A stretch of 64,000 nucleotides of DNA from BP-133 sp040756995 (GTDB lineage: Bacteria; Actinomycetota; Acidimicrobiia; IMCC26256; BP-133): contig JBFLYK010000011.1 in NCBI GenBank assembly GCA_040756995.1, positions 62,001-126,000 of the forward strand, given 5' to 3'. Positions 34,035 to 45,629 of this stretch are shown piece after piece. Both the position numbers and the translations under genes were made by a program. The first letter of the stretch is position 1. Each line of letters starts with the position of its first letter. Under the pieces are notes generated by a model. That model saw nothing but the letters and a program-made list of their open reading frames with translations. It was not told the DNA's origin and ran no database searches.

Positions 34035-34041
34035 TGTAAAC
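34023..34041. promoter_or_regulatory. parS-like palindrome 2 (start of the parB operon)
   Basis: TTGACACTTCACTGTAAAC, 16/19 identical to the site at 32384-32402, in the same orientation, overlapping the start codon of the 99-aa gene. Right of it (34042-34351) there is no gene; that stretch contains a hairpin GTCGCTCCC-ACC-GGGAGCGAC (34131-34151) and a half-copy of the promoter motif (GGTCGCATCCGG at 34171). Confidence 0.5.
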
Positions 34042-34351
34042 TTCCGATCCGGTCGCCCGAGCCGTCGTCTGCCGCCAGACCGTTCGTCCGACGAGCGGCT
34101 GACGTTACGATCCCCGGTGCGCCATCCCCCGTCGCTCCCACCGGGAGCGACCAATCTGTACGAGGCTCCCGGTCGCATCCGGCCCCTTCCGATGCGGGCC
34201 TTCTGGAACGCCGGCCACGGTGGTCAGCAAGCGACCGCCGAGCACTTCCTGGTCCCGGCGCTCGGCTATCCGAGCCAGGTCGGCGGCACCGAGGCTGAGC
34301 GGGCGGCGCGCGTTCATCACTGGCAGACTTGTCAGCCGGCGAGGAGTAGCC

Positions 34352-34594
34352 ATGGCCAACCGCAAGCGACTGCGCAAGGAAGAACGAGAGGTCGTCGACA
34401 CGGCCGTGAACGGCGCCTTCGAGGCGGCACTCCCCGCCATGCGCCAAATCGAGGACATCATCAAGGAGCAGCTCATCCTGAACGTCCCAGCCGAACTCGC
34501 CGAGCACGCCACACGCGAGTTCCTCAACCGCCTGGGTCAGGAGCTCTGGATGGAGGGCAAGCTCGCTCAACTCCTCGCCGGCCCGGAATCCTGA
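34352..34594 (+). CDS. Small helical hypothetical protein, 80 aa
   Basis: An 80-aa highly charged helical protein (NRKRLRKEEREVVDTAVNGAFEAALPAMRQIEDIIKEQL, then AELAEHATREFLNRLGQELWMEGKLAQLL). No family recognised. GAGGAG precedes the ATG by 7 bp. It lies in the divergent region between the parB operon and the HTH-SSB gene. Confidence 0.55.
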   Translation: MANRKRLRKEEREVVDTAVNGAFEAALPAMRQIEDIIKEQLILNVPAELAEHATREFLNRLGQELWMEGKLAQLLAGPES

Positions 34595-34654
34595 TCCGGT
34601 CGGCGTGATGCTCTGACAAGCGGCGCAAGCGTCGTGAACTGAACAAACTTCTCG

Positions 34655-34687
34655 GTCGCATCCGGGGCCTTCTGACGCGCATAGGTG
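34655..34687 (+). promoter_or_regulatory. Element-specific promoter motif, copy B (HTH-SSB operon)
   Basis: GTCGC at 34655-34659 and GCGCATAGGTG at 34677-34687, identical spacing to the copies at 3818 and 15060. It lies 54 bp before the ATG at 34742. Confidence 0.6.
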
Positions 34688-34741
34688 GGGTGAAGACGCA
34701 TTCGATCCCTGCCGGCGACGGAAGAAGGAGACCCGGTTGAC

Positions 34742-35326
34742 ATGGCCATTGAGGCGCGGCGCATGACGTTCAGCGTCGAGGAGGCAGCAGCCATCCTCGG
34801 CGTGTCCAAATCCAAGATCTACGACAGTGTCCGAGCCGGTGAGCTCCGAGGTGTGCAGGTCGGCCGCCGAATCGTCATCCCCTGCGATGTCCTCGAGGAG
34901 CTCCTCGGGCCCCTGCCCATTGGGCAGCACGACGATCCCGGAGACGGCGACCCCGCCCCGACCGACGGTCCGCCCCCAGCGCTCGGCGGCAGAGACCTCA
35001 ATGCCGTCTACCTGACCGGGACGATCGCCCGCCAGCCCGAGCTGCGAACGTCGCGCACCGGCGTGGCGGTCTGCACCCTCCGGCTCGCGGTATCCCGTTG
35101 TCGCCGCGACGGCCAACCGCGTGTGCCGCTCCACATCGACGTCGTGGCCTTCGAGACCACCGCCGAAGCCGCCGCCGAACACGACGACGGCGACCACGTG
35201 ACCATCATCGGCCGCCTCAGCAAGCGAGTGTGGACATCGAGCGACGGCGGACGGCACACCCGCTTCGAGATCGTCGCCGACGCGATCCGGCCCACACATC
35301 GCCCCGAATCCGGGGAGACCCAATGA
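34742..35326 (+). CDS. Excisionase-type HTH fused to single-stranded DNA-binding (OB) domain
   Basis: A 194-aa protein. Residues 8-58 are an HTH_17/MerR-like domain (TFSVEEAAAILGVSKSKIYDSVRAGELRGVQVGRRIVIP). After a Pro/Asp linker, residues 85-185 are an SSB OB-fold (LNAVYLTGTIARQPELRTSRTGVAVCTLRLAVSR, HIDVVAFETTAEAA, HVTIIGRLSKRVW and TRFEIVADAIRP). SSB proteins normally carry no HTH, so this is an unusual fusion. It may bring SSB to a specific DNA site of the element, such as oriT or an att site (inference). It overlaps the zinc-finger gene by 4 bp. Confidence 0.75.
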   Translation: MAIEARRMTFSVEEAAAILGVSKSKIYDSVRAGELRGVQVGRRIVIPCDVLEELLGPLPIGQHDDPGDGDPAPTDGPPPALGGRDLNAVYLTGTIARQPELRTSRTGVAVCTLRLAVSRCRRDGQPRVPLHIDVVAFETTAEAAAEHDDGDHVTIIGRLSKRVWTSSDGGRHTRFEIVADAIRPTHRPESGETQ

Positions 35327-36141
35327 CCGCAGGAAAGAGCGTGCGCCAACCTCGCTCCTTCCACGGGCAGCGGGAATCGGCACTGCGGAACGACGTCCTC
35401 CGCCGGCGGGCACCCGCCGGTGTTGCCGGCCGGGTGCTCCCGCCCTCGGTCGAGGCCACGCGCCGTGCCGTGATGGCCGGCATCTGCCCTTTCTGCGGCC
35501 GGGGCCCGTTCCTGGTGCTCGCCGGCCACACCCAGAAGGTGCACGGCGTCGACCGCTTCGAACTTCGCGAACTCGCCGACCTCACCTACAGCACCAGCCT
35601 CCTCGACGAGCGCACCCGCGAGGCCTTCAGCGCCCGCGCCAAGGCCCGCCTCGCGACGGGAGTGCCGCTGCCCAGCAGCAACGGTGTGAGAAGGAAGCGG
35701 CGCCTCTCCCCTGCGGGCAAGCGCATCCAGGCCGAGAAGCTGCTCCGCTTTGCGGAACAGCTCGGCCCCGAAGGCCTCGCTCGTCAGCGGACTGCCGCTG
35801 CCCGGCGCAAAGGCGAGTTGAGCCGGAAGCCCCACCCGTGCCCGGCCTGCGGGACAATCCTCCCGACCGCGCATCCCATCACCTGCTCCTCGGCCTGCCG
35901 ACGGGTCATCCGTGTCCGGACAGCCCGGGCCTCCGCCGCCAAGCGGCTCGCTCGGCGCACCGGGTCGAGTGGACAGGTCGACCAGCAGGGCGGAAGGGAT
36001 CCCGACGGGAGACCACCGATGCGGGAACTGATTGAGGAGCCCGCCGCAGAACGCGCCATCCCCGACACCGCGCGGCACGCCCGGTTCGAGGTGGTCGCTG
36101 ACGATGTCGAGTGCCTCGCTCCCGCCACGACCGCCGGCTGA
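35323..36141 (+). CDS. Zinc-finger protein with SSB-like C-terminal scrap
   Basis: A 272-aa basic protein. Near residue 50 it has CPFCGRGPFLVLAGHTQKVHGVDRFELRELADL, a Cys2-His2-like finger resembling MucR/Ros-type and phage HTH proteins. A second Cys cluster (CPACG, then CSSAC) lies at about 170-190. The last 20 residues (RHARFEVVADDVECLAP) match the end of an SSB OB-fold, as in the preceding gene (RHTRFEIVADAIRP), so the C-terminus seems to be a fused fragment of a duplicated ssb. Coupled to the HTH-SSB gene by ATGA. Likely DNA-binding. Confidence 0.6.
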   Translation: MTAGKSVRQPRSFHGQRESALRNDVLRRRAPAGVAGRVLPPSVEATRRAVMAGICPFCGRGPFLVLAGHTQKVHGVDRFELRELADLTYSTSLLDERTREAFSARAKARLATGVPLPSSNGVRRKRRLSPAGKRIQAEKLLRFAEQLGPEGLARQRTAAARRKGELSRKPHPCPACGTILPTAHPITCSSACRRVIRVRTARASAAKRLARRTGSSGQVDQQGGRDPDGRPPMRELIEEPAAERAIPDTARHARFEVVADDVECLAPATTAG

Positions 36142-36194
36142 GGTTGAGGTTGACCGGCGTGGTCGCTTCCGTGAACGTGACGAGGACGACGTCG

Positions 36195-36368
36195 ATGGAA
36201 CCCCTCATGACCACGGAGCAGCTCGCCGAGTTCCTCCAGGTCCCGCTCGCAACCCTCTACCAGTGGCGTCACAAGCGCACCGGTCCCAAGGGCATCAAGA
36301 TCGGGAAGCACGTGCGCTACCGCCGGGCTGACGTCGAAGCCTGGCTCGAGAAACAAGCGGCCACCTAA
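36195..36368 (+). CDS. Excisionase-like HTH protein
   Basis: A 57-aa protein with a single HTH_17 domain (TTEQLAEFLQVPLATLYQWRHKRTGPKGIKIGKHVRYRRADVEAWLEKQ), the classic layout of a recombination directionality factor (Xis). It lies two genes before the integrase and likely promotes excision. The start may be ATG 36195 or 36207; both are in frame and neither has a strong ribosome site. Confidence 0.75.
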   Translation: MEPLMTTEQLAEFLQVPLATLYQWRHKRTGPKGIKIGKHVRYRRADVEAWLEKQAAT

Positions 36369-36426
36369 ATTTGGGACCCGATGACCCAGGCGCCGGCATC
36401 CGAGACACACCGGAGGAAGCGGCGGC

Positions 36427-36771
36427 ATGACGATGAACCACAGGGTCCATATGTCGCCCAGCCCGGAGAATCTGAGAACGAAGGAGATTGGGTTGCGTTG
36501 GGAGTCGTCTCCCCCCATGTTCAAGATCCGCTCGGGCCGTGGGGTCCGTCAGTTTCGGGTGAACCGACCCAAAGCGCGGGGAGCCAGCCTCGGAGACCCG
36601 TTCCACGAAGAGGTCGGCCGTGCCTACAGCCTGGCCTCCCGCTTCGACCGATCACCGGCCCGAGTTCCCGCCGAAGCGAACGACGTGCCGGAGACCACGA
36701 TCCATGGTTGGGTCAAGGAGGCGCGTCGCCGAGAACTCATGCCCCAGGGCCGAGCGTCGAAGGAGCGTTGA
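36427..36771 (+). CDS. Small HTH-like protein before integrase
   Basis: A 114-aa protein whose C-terminal half (DPFHEEVGRAYSLASRFDRSPARVPAEANDVPETTIHGWVKEARRRELMP) has the helix-turn-helix pattern of short DNA-binding proteins located just before integrases in actinobacterial elements. GGAGGAAG 8 bp upstream supports ATG 36427; a shorter version would start at 36519. It ends 3 bp before the integrase ATG. Confidence 0.55.
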   Translation: MTMNHRVHMSPSPENLRTKEIGLRWESSPPMFKIRSGRGVRQFRVNRPKARGASLGDPFHEEVGRAYSLASRFDRSPARVPAEANDVPETTIHGWVKEARRRELMPQGRASKER

Positions 36772-36774
36772 CCC

Positions 36775-37959
36775 ATGGCGAAGCTGCCCCCCGGCATTAC
36801 AGAGTGGACGCCTCATCTGGCCACCGGGAAGCCTCGCTATCTCGTGCGCTGGCGCACCCCGCAGAACGAGCCGCGTAAGAAGGTCTTCAATCGGCTGGTT
36901 GACGCCCGAGCACACCTGTCAGCCGTGACGGCCGCGAAGAACGCCGGCACGTACATCGACCCAGGGCTCGGCCGGCAACTGTTCGGAGCCTTCGCCGACG
37001 AGTGGGCCGCCGCTCAAGACCAGTGGAAGTCGTCCAGCTGGGATCAATGGCTCGTGGTCCGGCGCCGGTTGGATTCGATCATCAACATGCCACTGGCATC
37101 CTTTGATCAGCTAGTCGTCAGGCGGCTTCGAGCCGACCTTGCCAAGCGGTACGCCGCGGCCACCGTGAAGGTCACAATGACCTATGTGACGGCGATCCTG
37201 CGGGCGGCTCACGCCGCCGGGCGGATCCCGCGTGACCCAACCGTCGGGGTCCGCCAGAAGAAGAAGCGGGCCGACGAGCGTGGGGAACGGGTCGGGCCAG
37301 AGCAGGTGCCAACCCGAGCCGAAGCCCTGAGCATCCTCGGCGTCACCGCCTCTCAGTGGCGGGCCGCCCACGCGCTCGGTCTGGCCGGGCTCCGCATCGG
37401 CGAAGTGCTCGGCCTTACGACGGACCGGCTCGATCTCCCGAATCGGATGGTCACGATCGACCGGCAACTCTGGCGGCGGCGGTTGACCACGCCGAAAAAC
37501 GAGACGGTCAGGACGATCAAGGTCCCCGGGTTGGTCGCCCTCGAGCTTCGCCGGCACCTACGGGACCGTGGTCCGGTCGACCCGGTGGCCGTTCTCGACG
37601 AGGACGGGAAGGAGGTCCTCGTGGATCTCCTCTTCCGTGGCCCAAGGACGGGTGAGGCGTTGGGTTCCAACCGGTTCTACGACGCGGCATGGTACCCGGC
37701 TCTCAAGGCCGCCGAGATGGAACGGCGGTTCAAGTTCCACAGTCTCCGCCATCACTGTGCCAGCACGTTGCTGGCCGAAGGGGCACCGATCACGGCCGTG
37801 GCCGGGTACCTGGGCGACAAGGTGGAGACGGTCGCCCGGACCTATGCGCACTGGCTCCGCGACGACCGTGACGTGCCGGCCGAGATCCTCGACCGGGTGC
37901 TCGCTCCTGAAGCCGACGCGCCATCAACGCGCCATGACACCTCGGAGCAGGCCCCCTAG
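36775..37959 (+). CDS. int: Tyrosine recombinase (integrase)
   Basis: A 394-aa phage-type integrase. The N-terminal arm domain (ITEWTPHLATGKPRYLVRWRT) is followed by a SAM-like core-binding domain (FADEWAAAQDQWKSSSWDQW), then the catalytic domain with AGLRIGEVLGL (catalytic Arg), a Lys in TTPKNETVRTIKVP, HSLRHHCAS (H-x-x-R) and a C-terminal VARTYAHW (Tyr nucleophile). All key residues are present, so it should be active. It ends 34 bp from the secA stop codon, which puts the right end of the element in that gap or in the last bases of secA. Confidence 0.92.
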   Translation: MAKLPPGITEWTPHLATGKPRYLVRWRTPQNEPRKKVFNRLVDARAHLSAVTAAKNAGTYIDPGLGRQLFGAFADEWAAAQDQWKSSSWDQWLVVRRRLDSIINMPLASFDQLVVRRLRADLAKRYAAATVKVTMTYVTAILRAAHAAGRIPRDPTVGVRQKKKRADERGERVGPEQVPTRAEALSILGVTASQWRAAHALGLAGLRIGEVLGLTTDRLDLPNRMVTIDRQLWRRRLTTPKNETVRTIKVPGLVALELRRHLRDRGPVDPVAVLDEDGKEVLVDLLFRGPRTGEALGSNRFYDAAWYPALKAAEMERRFKFHSLRHHCASTLLAEGAPITAVAGYLGDKVETVARTYAHWLRDDRDVPAEILDRVLAPEADAPSTRHDTSEQAP

Positions 37960-37993
37960 GACCTGCTCCGGTGCTGGTCAGAGGGAATTTCTG

Positions 37994-40708
<2,715 letters not shown>

Positions 40709-40784
40709 AGAGATGTGAGTCTACCGACGCGCCCAATCCCCGCCGCCTCGCCCGGGGACGAATCGGTCGGTCGTGTCTGGAGCC

Positions 40785-41471
40785 CTAGTTGATGTCGAGA
40801 ATCTTCTCCCGGACGGCGTAGACGACCGCTTCCATCCGGGAGTGGAGCTGGAGCTTCTCGAGGATGTTCCGGACGTGGTTCTTCACCGTGTTCTCGGCGA
40901 TGAACAACGCCTCGGCCACGTCGCGGTTGCTCATGCCCTGGGCCACCAGCTTGAGGACCTCGAGCTCCCGGGTGGTGAGCCGCGGCGCCTGGAGCCGGGG
41001 CTTCTCGTCGGCCTGCTTGGCCAGGGTGTTGAACTCGTTGAGGAGCTTCGAAGCCATCGACGGGGAGATGAGGCTCTGGCCCTGGACCACCGAGCGGATG
41101 GCGTCGGCCACCTCCTCGATGGAGATCTCCTTGAGCAGGTAGCCGTTGGCTCCGGCCTTGATGGCGTCGAAGAGGTCGTCCTCCTCGTCGGACACCGTGA
41201 GCATCACGATCTTGGCCGACGGGACCGACTCCCGGATCGCCCGGGCCGCCTCGATGCCGTTGAGCTTGGGCATGCGCACGTCCATCAGGAGGACGTCGGG
41301 CACGAACTCCTCGGCCTTCCCGATGACCTCGGTGCCGTCCTGCGCCTCGGCCACGACCTCGATGTCGGGTTCGGCTTCGAGCACCATGATGAGGCCGCGA
41401 CGGAACAGCGCATGGTCGTCGGCGATGAGGACGCGGATCCGGTCAGTACCGGCCGCTGGCATGTCCGTCAC
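40785..41471 (-). CDS. NarL/FixJ-family response regulator
   Basis: A 228-aa protein. Receiver domain: IADDHALFRRGL, phospho-acceptor Asp in PDVLLMDVRMPKLNG, Thr in IVMLTVSDEED and Lys in LLKEISIEEV. LuxR-type HTH at about 155-215: LTTRELEVLKLVAQGMSNRDVAEALFIAENTVKNHVRNILEKL. No cognate histidine kinase is in the window. GAGGTTCC precedes the ATG. It lies between secA and hpf in the same direction. Confidence 0.9.
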   Translation of the reverse strand: MTDMPAAGTDRIRVLIADDHALFRRGLIMVLEAEPDIEVVAEAQDGTEVIGKAEEFVPDVLLMDVRMPKLNGIEAARAIRESVPSAKIVMLTVSDEEDDLFDAIKAGANGYLLKEISIEEVADAIRSVVQGQSLISPSMASKLLNEFNTLAKQADEKPRLQAPRLTTRELEVLKLVAQGMSNRDVAEALFIAENTVKNHVRNILEKLQLHSRMEAVVYAVREKILDIN

Positions 41472-41501
41472 GGAACCTCCTGGCGTGCGACCAGAATCAG
41501 G

Positions 41502-42065
41502 TTAGCCCGCAGCCTCGATCAGACCGAAGTTTCCGTCGTTGCGGCGGTAGATGACCGCCGCCCGGCCGGTCTCGGAGCTGGTGAAGAGGAAGAAGTCGTG
41601 CCCGAGGAGATCCATCTGGAGAACGGCCTCCTCGGGGGTCATCGGCTTGATCGTGAACTCCTTCATCTTCACGATCCGGGCGGTCGCGGATTCCGGTTGC
41701 TCCTCCTCCTCGTCGTCGATGGGGGGTAGTTCGACCCGCTGGGTGCGGACCCGGCGGGGATGGTGTCGAGCGACCCGCTTGTCCTTCAGCCGCTTCACCT
41801 GGTGCTCGACCTTGTCGCACACCGCGTAGAGGGCGGCGAAGGGCTCCGACGCCGAGGCGTGCGCCTTGAGCAGGTGGCCCTTGACGTGGACGAGAACCTC
41901 ACACTTCTGATTCTCGGCGATGCGTGGGTTGCGCTCCTCGGAGAAGTCGACCTCCGCCCGGGCGAACCCGTTGGCGAAGCGGTCGAGTTTGGCCAGGTGC
42001 TCCTCGGCTGCCTCCCGCAGCGACTTGGAGACCTTCACGTTCTTGCCCCGGATCACGACGTCCAT
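41502..42065 (-). CDS. hpf: Long-form ribosome hibernation factor HPF
   Basis: A 187-aa protein with both modules of long HPF: an N-terminal S30AE domain (MDVVIRGKNVKVSKSLREAAEEHLAKLDRF, with VLVHVKGHLLKAHASASE) and a C-terminal dimerisation domain (VKMKEFTIKPMTPEEAVLQMDLLGHDFFLF and AVIYRRNDGNFGLI). It pairs 70S ribosomes into inactive dimers in stationary phase. Start at ATG 42065 (MDVVIRG); the longer upstream reading is noise. The upstream 337 bp form a probable structured leader. Confidence 0.93.
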   Translation of the reverse strand: MDVVIRGKNVKVSKSLREAAEEHLAKLDRFANGFARAEVDFSEERNPRIAENQKCEVLVHVKGHLLKAHASASEPFAALYAVCDKVEHQVKRLKDKRVARHHPRRVRTQRVELPPIDDEEEEQPESATARIVKMKEFTIKPMTPEEAVLQMDLLGHDFFLFTSSETGRAAVIYRRNDGNFGLIEAAG

Positions 42066-42079
42066 GGGTAACCCCCGTG

Positions 42080-42390
42080 TCCGCGCCGACAGGTGACGAC
42101 AACGGCCCAGGCCGTGTGCGGCTGACCTGGTCTTTGCCCCCACACTCGCCTGCCGGGGAAGTGCCCGTCCACCGCGTTGTGCTGACACGCGGCGATTCGG
42201 ACGGCTTCGTTCCCTCTCCCGGACGGGCCTCGCCGATCGAGGTCCGCGGGGCAGGACTTACCCCTAAGCCGCACCATGCTCAGCAACCACGGGTTGCCTT
42301 ACGTGGGTCGTTTCGCCTGCGACTGGCATCGACTAGCCGCTCTCGTGACGGAGCGGCGCAACCACAGACCCGCACACGGCCATGCGCCAG
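42080..42390 (-). ncRNA. Long structured leader of hpf, possible raiA-type RNA
   Basis: The 337-bp gap upstream of hpf has no coding signal but several short stems when read on the minus strand: CCACG...CGTGG around 42275-42296, GGGG...CCCC around 42250-42267, and others nearer the start. A conserved noncoding 'raiA' RNA has been described upstream of raiA/hpf genes in Firmicutes and Actinobacteria. Position and length fit, but I cannot confirm the consensus by eye, so the identity is tentative and the boundaries approximate. Confidence 0.35.
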
Positions 42391-42402
42391 TATACGCGGC
42401 GG

Positions 42403-42573
42403 CTAGCGCCTCGAACTCCGGGGTTCTTCGGCCGCCCGCTGGGCCATGACGACGCTGACCAGCCGGTTGACGAGCTCGTCGACCGGAGGCTGGTAGGCGC
42501 CCTCGGCCACCTGCCGGCGCAGGCGGACGATCACGTCCTGGCGGTTGCCGTTTGCGGGGTGAATGCGGTCCAT
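42403..42573 (-). CDS. Anti-sigma-28/FlgM-like small protein
   Basis: A 56-aa helical protein (MDRIHPANGNRQDVIVRLRRQVAEGAYQPPVDELVNRLVSVVMAQRAAEE). The PPVDELVNRLV pattern resembles the C-terminal helix of FlgM. The start ATG overlaps the comF stop (TGATG). No flagellar genes are nearby, so a FlgM function is uncertain. The match is a short pattern only. Confidence 0.5.
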   Translation of the reverse strand: MDRIHPANGNRQDVIVRLRRQVAEGAYQPPVDELVNRLVSVVMAQRAAEEPRSSRR

Positions 42574-43337
42574 CACGAGTCTTTCGCTCCTTCCGAAGGT
42601 GGCCCCCGCCCGGAGGCCGAACTTCGGCTCACCGCGAATAACGGCGCCCCGGTGGAGGCGCTTGAGCGGGCGGTGACCGATCCGCACCCCTCGGGACGGC
42701 CGGATCGGCGGGGGGTGCGGGCCACCGTCGCCCCGCCCACCCACGCCGCCCCGGCGGAGCTCAAGGCCCGGGCGGCGGCGGTCAGGGTGGCGCCGGTGGT
42801 GGCCACGTCGTCGACCACCAGCACCCTCAGACCGGCCACCGGCGAAGGGCCGGCGCCGAAGGCCGGGCCCCGCCGGCGGGCCTCGGCCGAGCGGCCGGTC
42901 TGGGACGGGCCGGCCCGGCGGACCAGGCAGGCCGCAACCGGCACGCCCAGCGCCCGGCCGACCGCCCGGGCGAGGTGCTCGGCCTGGTCGAACGCCCGGA
43001 GCCGGCGCCGGGCAGCCGTCGTCGGCGGCCACGTCACGACGTCGACCGGGCCGGGCAGCTCCGCCTCCAGCCGCCGCACCAGGGCCGCAGCCAGCGGCGG
43101 GAGAGCCGACCGGGCGTTGCGGTATTTCACCCGGGCCAGGGCCTCCCGGACCGTCCCCTCGTAGCGGAAGGCGGCAGCCCACCAGTCGAGCCCTGGTGGC
43201 GGCCGGCCCCCGGCCGGCGAGGCCGGCGCCGGGCGGGCGGCCGCCAGGCAGACCGGGCAGAGGGCCACCGGCGGGGCGCCGCAGCCGACGCAGCCGGCGG
43301 GAAACAGGATGTCGAGCAGAGACCCCAGCCAGGTCAT
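42573..43337 (-). CDS. comF: ComF-family phosphoribosyltransferase
   Basis: A 254-aa protein: N-terminal zinc finger (CVGCGAPPVALCPVC), then FRYEGTVREALARVKYRN, and the PRPP-binding loop VLVVDDVATTGATLTAAARAL. These features define ComF/GntX proteins linked to DNA uptake and recombination. The C-terminal 40 residues after the PRTase fold are low-complexity and may be an extension. Divergent from the next gene with a 30-bp gap. Confidence 0.88.
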   Translation of the reverse strand: MTWLGSLLDILFPAGCVGCGAPPVALCPVCLAAARPAPASPAGGRPPPGLDWWAAAFRYEGTVREALARVKYRNARSALPPLAAALVRRLEAELPGPVDVVTWPPTTAARRRLRAFDQAEHLARAVGRALGVPVAACLVRRAGPSQTGRSAEARRRGPAFGAGPSPVAGLRVLVVDDVATTGATLTAAARALSSAGAAWVGGATVARTPRRSGRPEGCGSVTARSSASTGAPLFAVSRSSASGRGPPSEGAKDS

Positions 43338-43367
43338 ACCGGCAACCTATTGAGAGGGTGTGACATC

Positions 43368-44240
43368 GTGGTCGGGATGCGCCGCCCCCTCGTCCTGACG
43401 CTGCTGATCGCCATCGCGGGCCTGGCGCCGCCGGGCCCGGGGGCCGACGCCCACACCGGCCGCACCCTGAGCGGGTTCGAGAACCCGGAGAGCGCACCGT
43501 GGGACGGCGCCACCGGCTCCTTCTACGTCTCCAACATCGGGCCCGGCCCGATCAACCCCCTCGGCCGGGAACCCGACGGCTACCTGAGCCGGATCTCCGG
43601 GGAAGGCCGCCTGGTGGCGGCCAAATGGGTGACTGGGCTCAGATCACCCAAGGGCATCGACCGGCGGGGAGACGACCTGCTGGTGGCCGACGTCGGCCAG
43701 GTGGTGGTCGTCGACGTGGCCGGGGCCAAGATCCGCCACACCATCGACCTCGACTCCCTCGGTGCCCTGTTCCCCAACGACGTGACGGTCGACGACCGCC
43801 GCGGCGACGCCTACGTCTCCGACATGCTCCGCAACGCCATCTACCGGATCCCGGCCGGGAGCGCGGTGGCGGAGGTGTGGCTGGAATCCGACGCCCTGGG
43901 CGGCCCAAACGGCCTCTTCCTCGACGGCGACCGGCTAATGGTGGCCAGCATCGGGACGGAGCCCGAGGGGGGCCGGATCCTCGTCGTCGACCTGGCCACG
44001 AAGCGGGTCGCCCCGCTGGCCGACATGGCCCCGCTCGGCCGACTCGACGGCATCGAAAAGCTCGGATCGGACTGGATCGTCACCGGCAACGGCACGGTGT
44101 GGCGGGTGACGCCGGAGGGCAAGGCCACCGAAGTGGCCCGGATCACCAACGCCGCCGATCTCGGCCTCCGGCCCGGCGACCGGGTCGCGGCGGTGCCGAC
44201 ACTGTCCGACAACACGGTGGTGTTCCTCCCCCTCCGCTAG
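43368..44240 (+). CDS. Secreted SMP-30/NHL-type beta-propeller protein
   Basis: A 290-aa protein with an N-terminal signal peptide (PLVLTLLIAIAGLAPPGPGADA) and a repeated six-bladed beta-propeller pattern (SFYVSNIGPG, KWVTGLRSPKGIDRRGDDLLVADVGQ, DAYVSDMLRNAIYRI, GPNGLFLDGDRLMVASIG). This is the layout of gluconolactonase/SMP-30-like and NHL proteins. Substrate unknown. GTG 43368 is preferred because GAGAGGG precedes it; ATG 43377 is also in frame. Converges with mtnA. Confidence 0.7.
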   Translation: MVGMRRPLVLTLLIAIAGLAPPGPGADAHTGRTLSGFENPESAPWDGATGSFYVSNIGPGPINPLGREPDGYLSRISGEGRLVAAKWVTGLRSPKGIDRRGDDLLVADVGQVVVVDVAGAKIRHTIDLDSLGALFPNDVTVDDRRGDAYVSDMLRNAIYRIPAGSAVAEVWLESDALGGPNGLFLDGDRLMVASIGTEPEGGRILVVDLATKRVAPLADMAPLGRLDGIEKLGSDWIVTGNGTVWRVTPEGKATEVARITNAADLGLRPGDRVAAVPTLSDNTVVFLPLR

Positions 44241-44258
44241 CGGCCGGACGGGCGGACG

Positions 44259-45491
<1,233 letters not shown>

Positions 45492-45500
45492 CCCCGCATT

Positions 45501-45612
45501 CTGGCGTTCGTTTACCGGGATAGAGCGGAAAACGAACGCCAGTTTCTCGGTGGCCGGCGGACGGGCCGTTCTGGCGTTCGTTTACCGGAATGCAGCGGAA
45601 AAGGAACGCCAG
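45501..45612. repeat. Tandem pair of 42-bp hairpin repeats (copies 1 and 2)
   Basis: Copies at 45501-45542 and 45571-45612 start CTGGCGTTCG and end with (C/G)GAACGCCAG, with a conserved centre containing TTACCGG and AGCGGAAAA. The ends are inverted repeats, so each copy can fold into a hairpin. The period is 70 bp. A second pair of the same element is at 62647-62763. It lies in the 138-bp gap between the RuBisCO-like gene and mtnA. Confidence 0.8.
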
Positions 45613-45629
45613 TTGAGGGGGGCGGCCGG

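Noticed and set aside
37960..37993. tRNA remnant as integration site
   Set aside because: No tRNA-like sequence (anticodon arm or T-loop) can be found in the gap.
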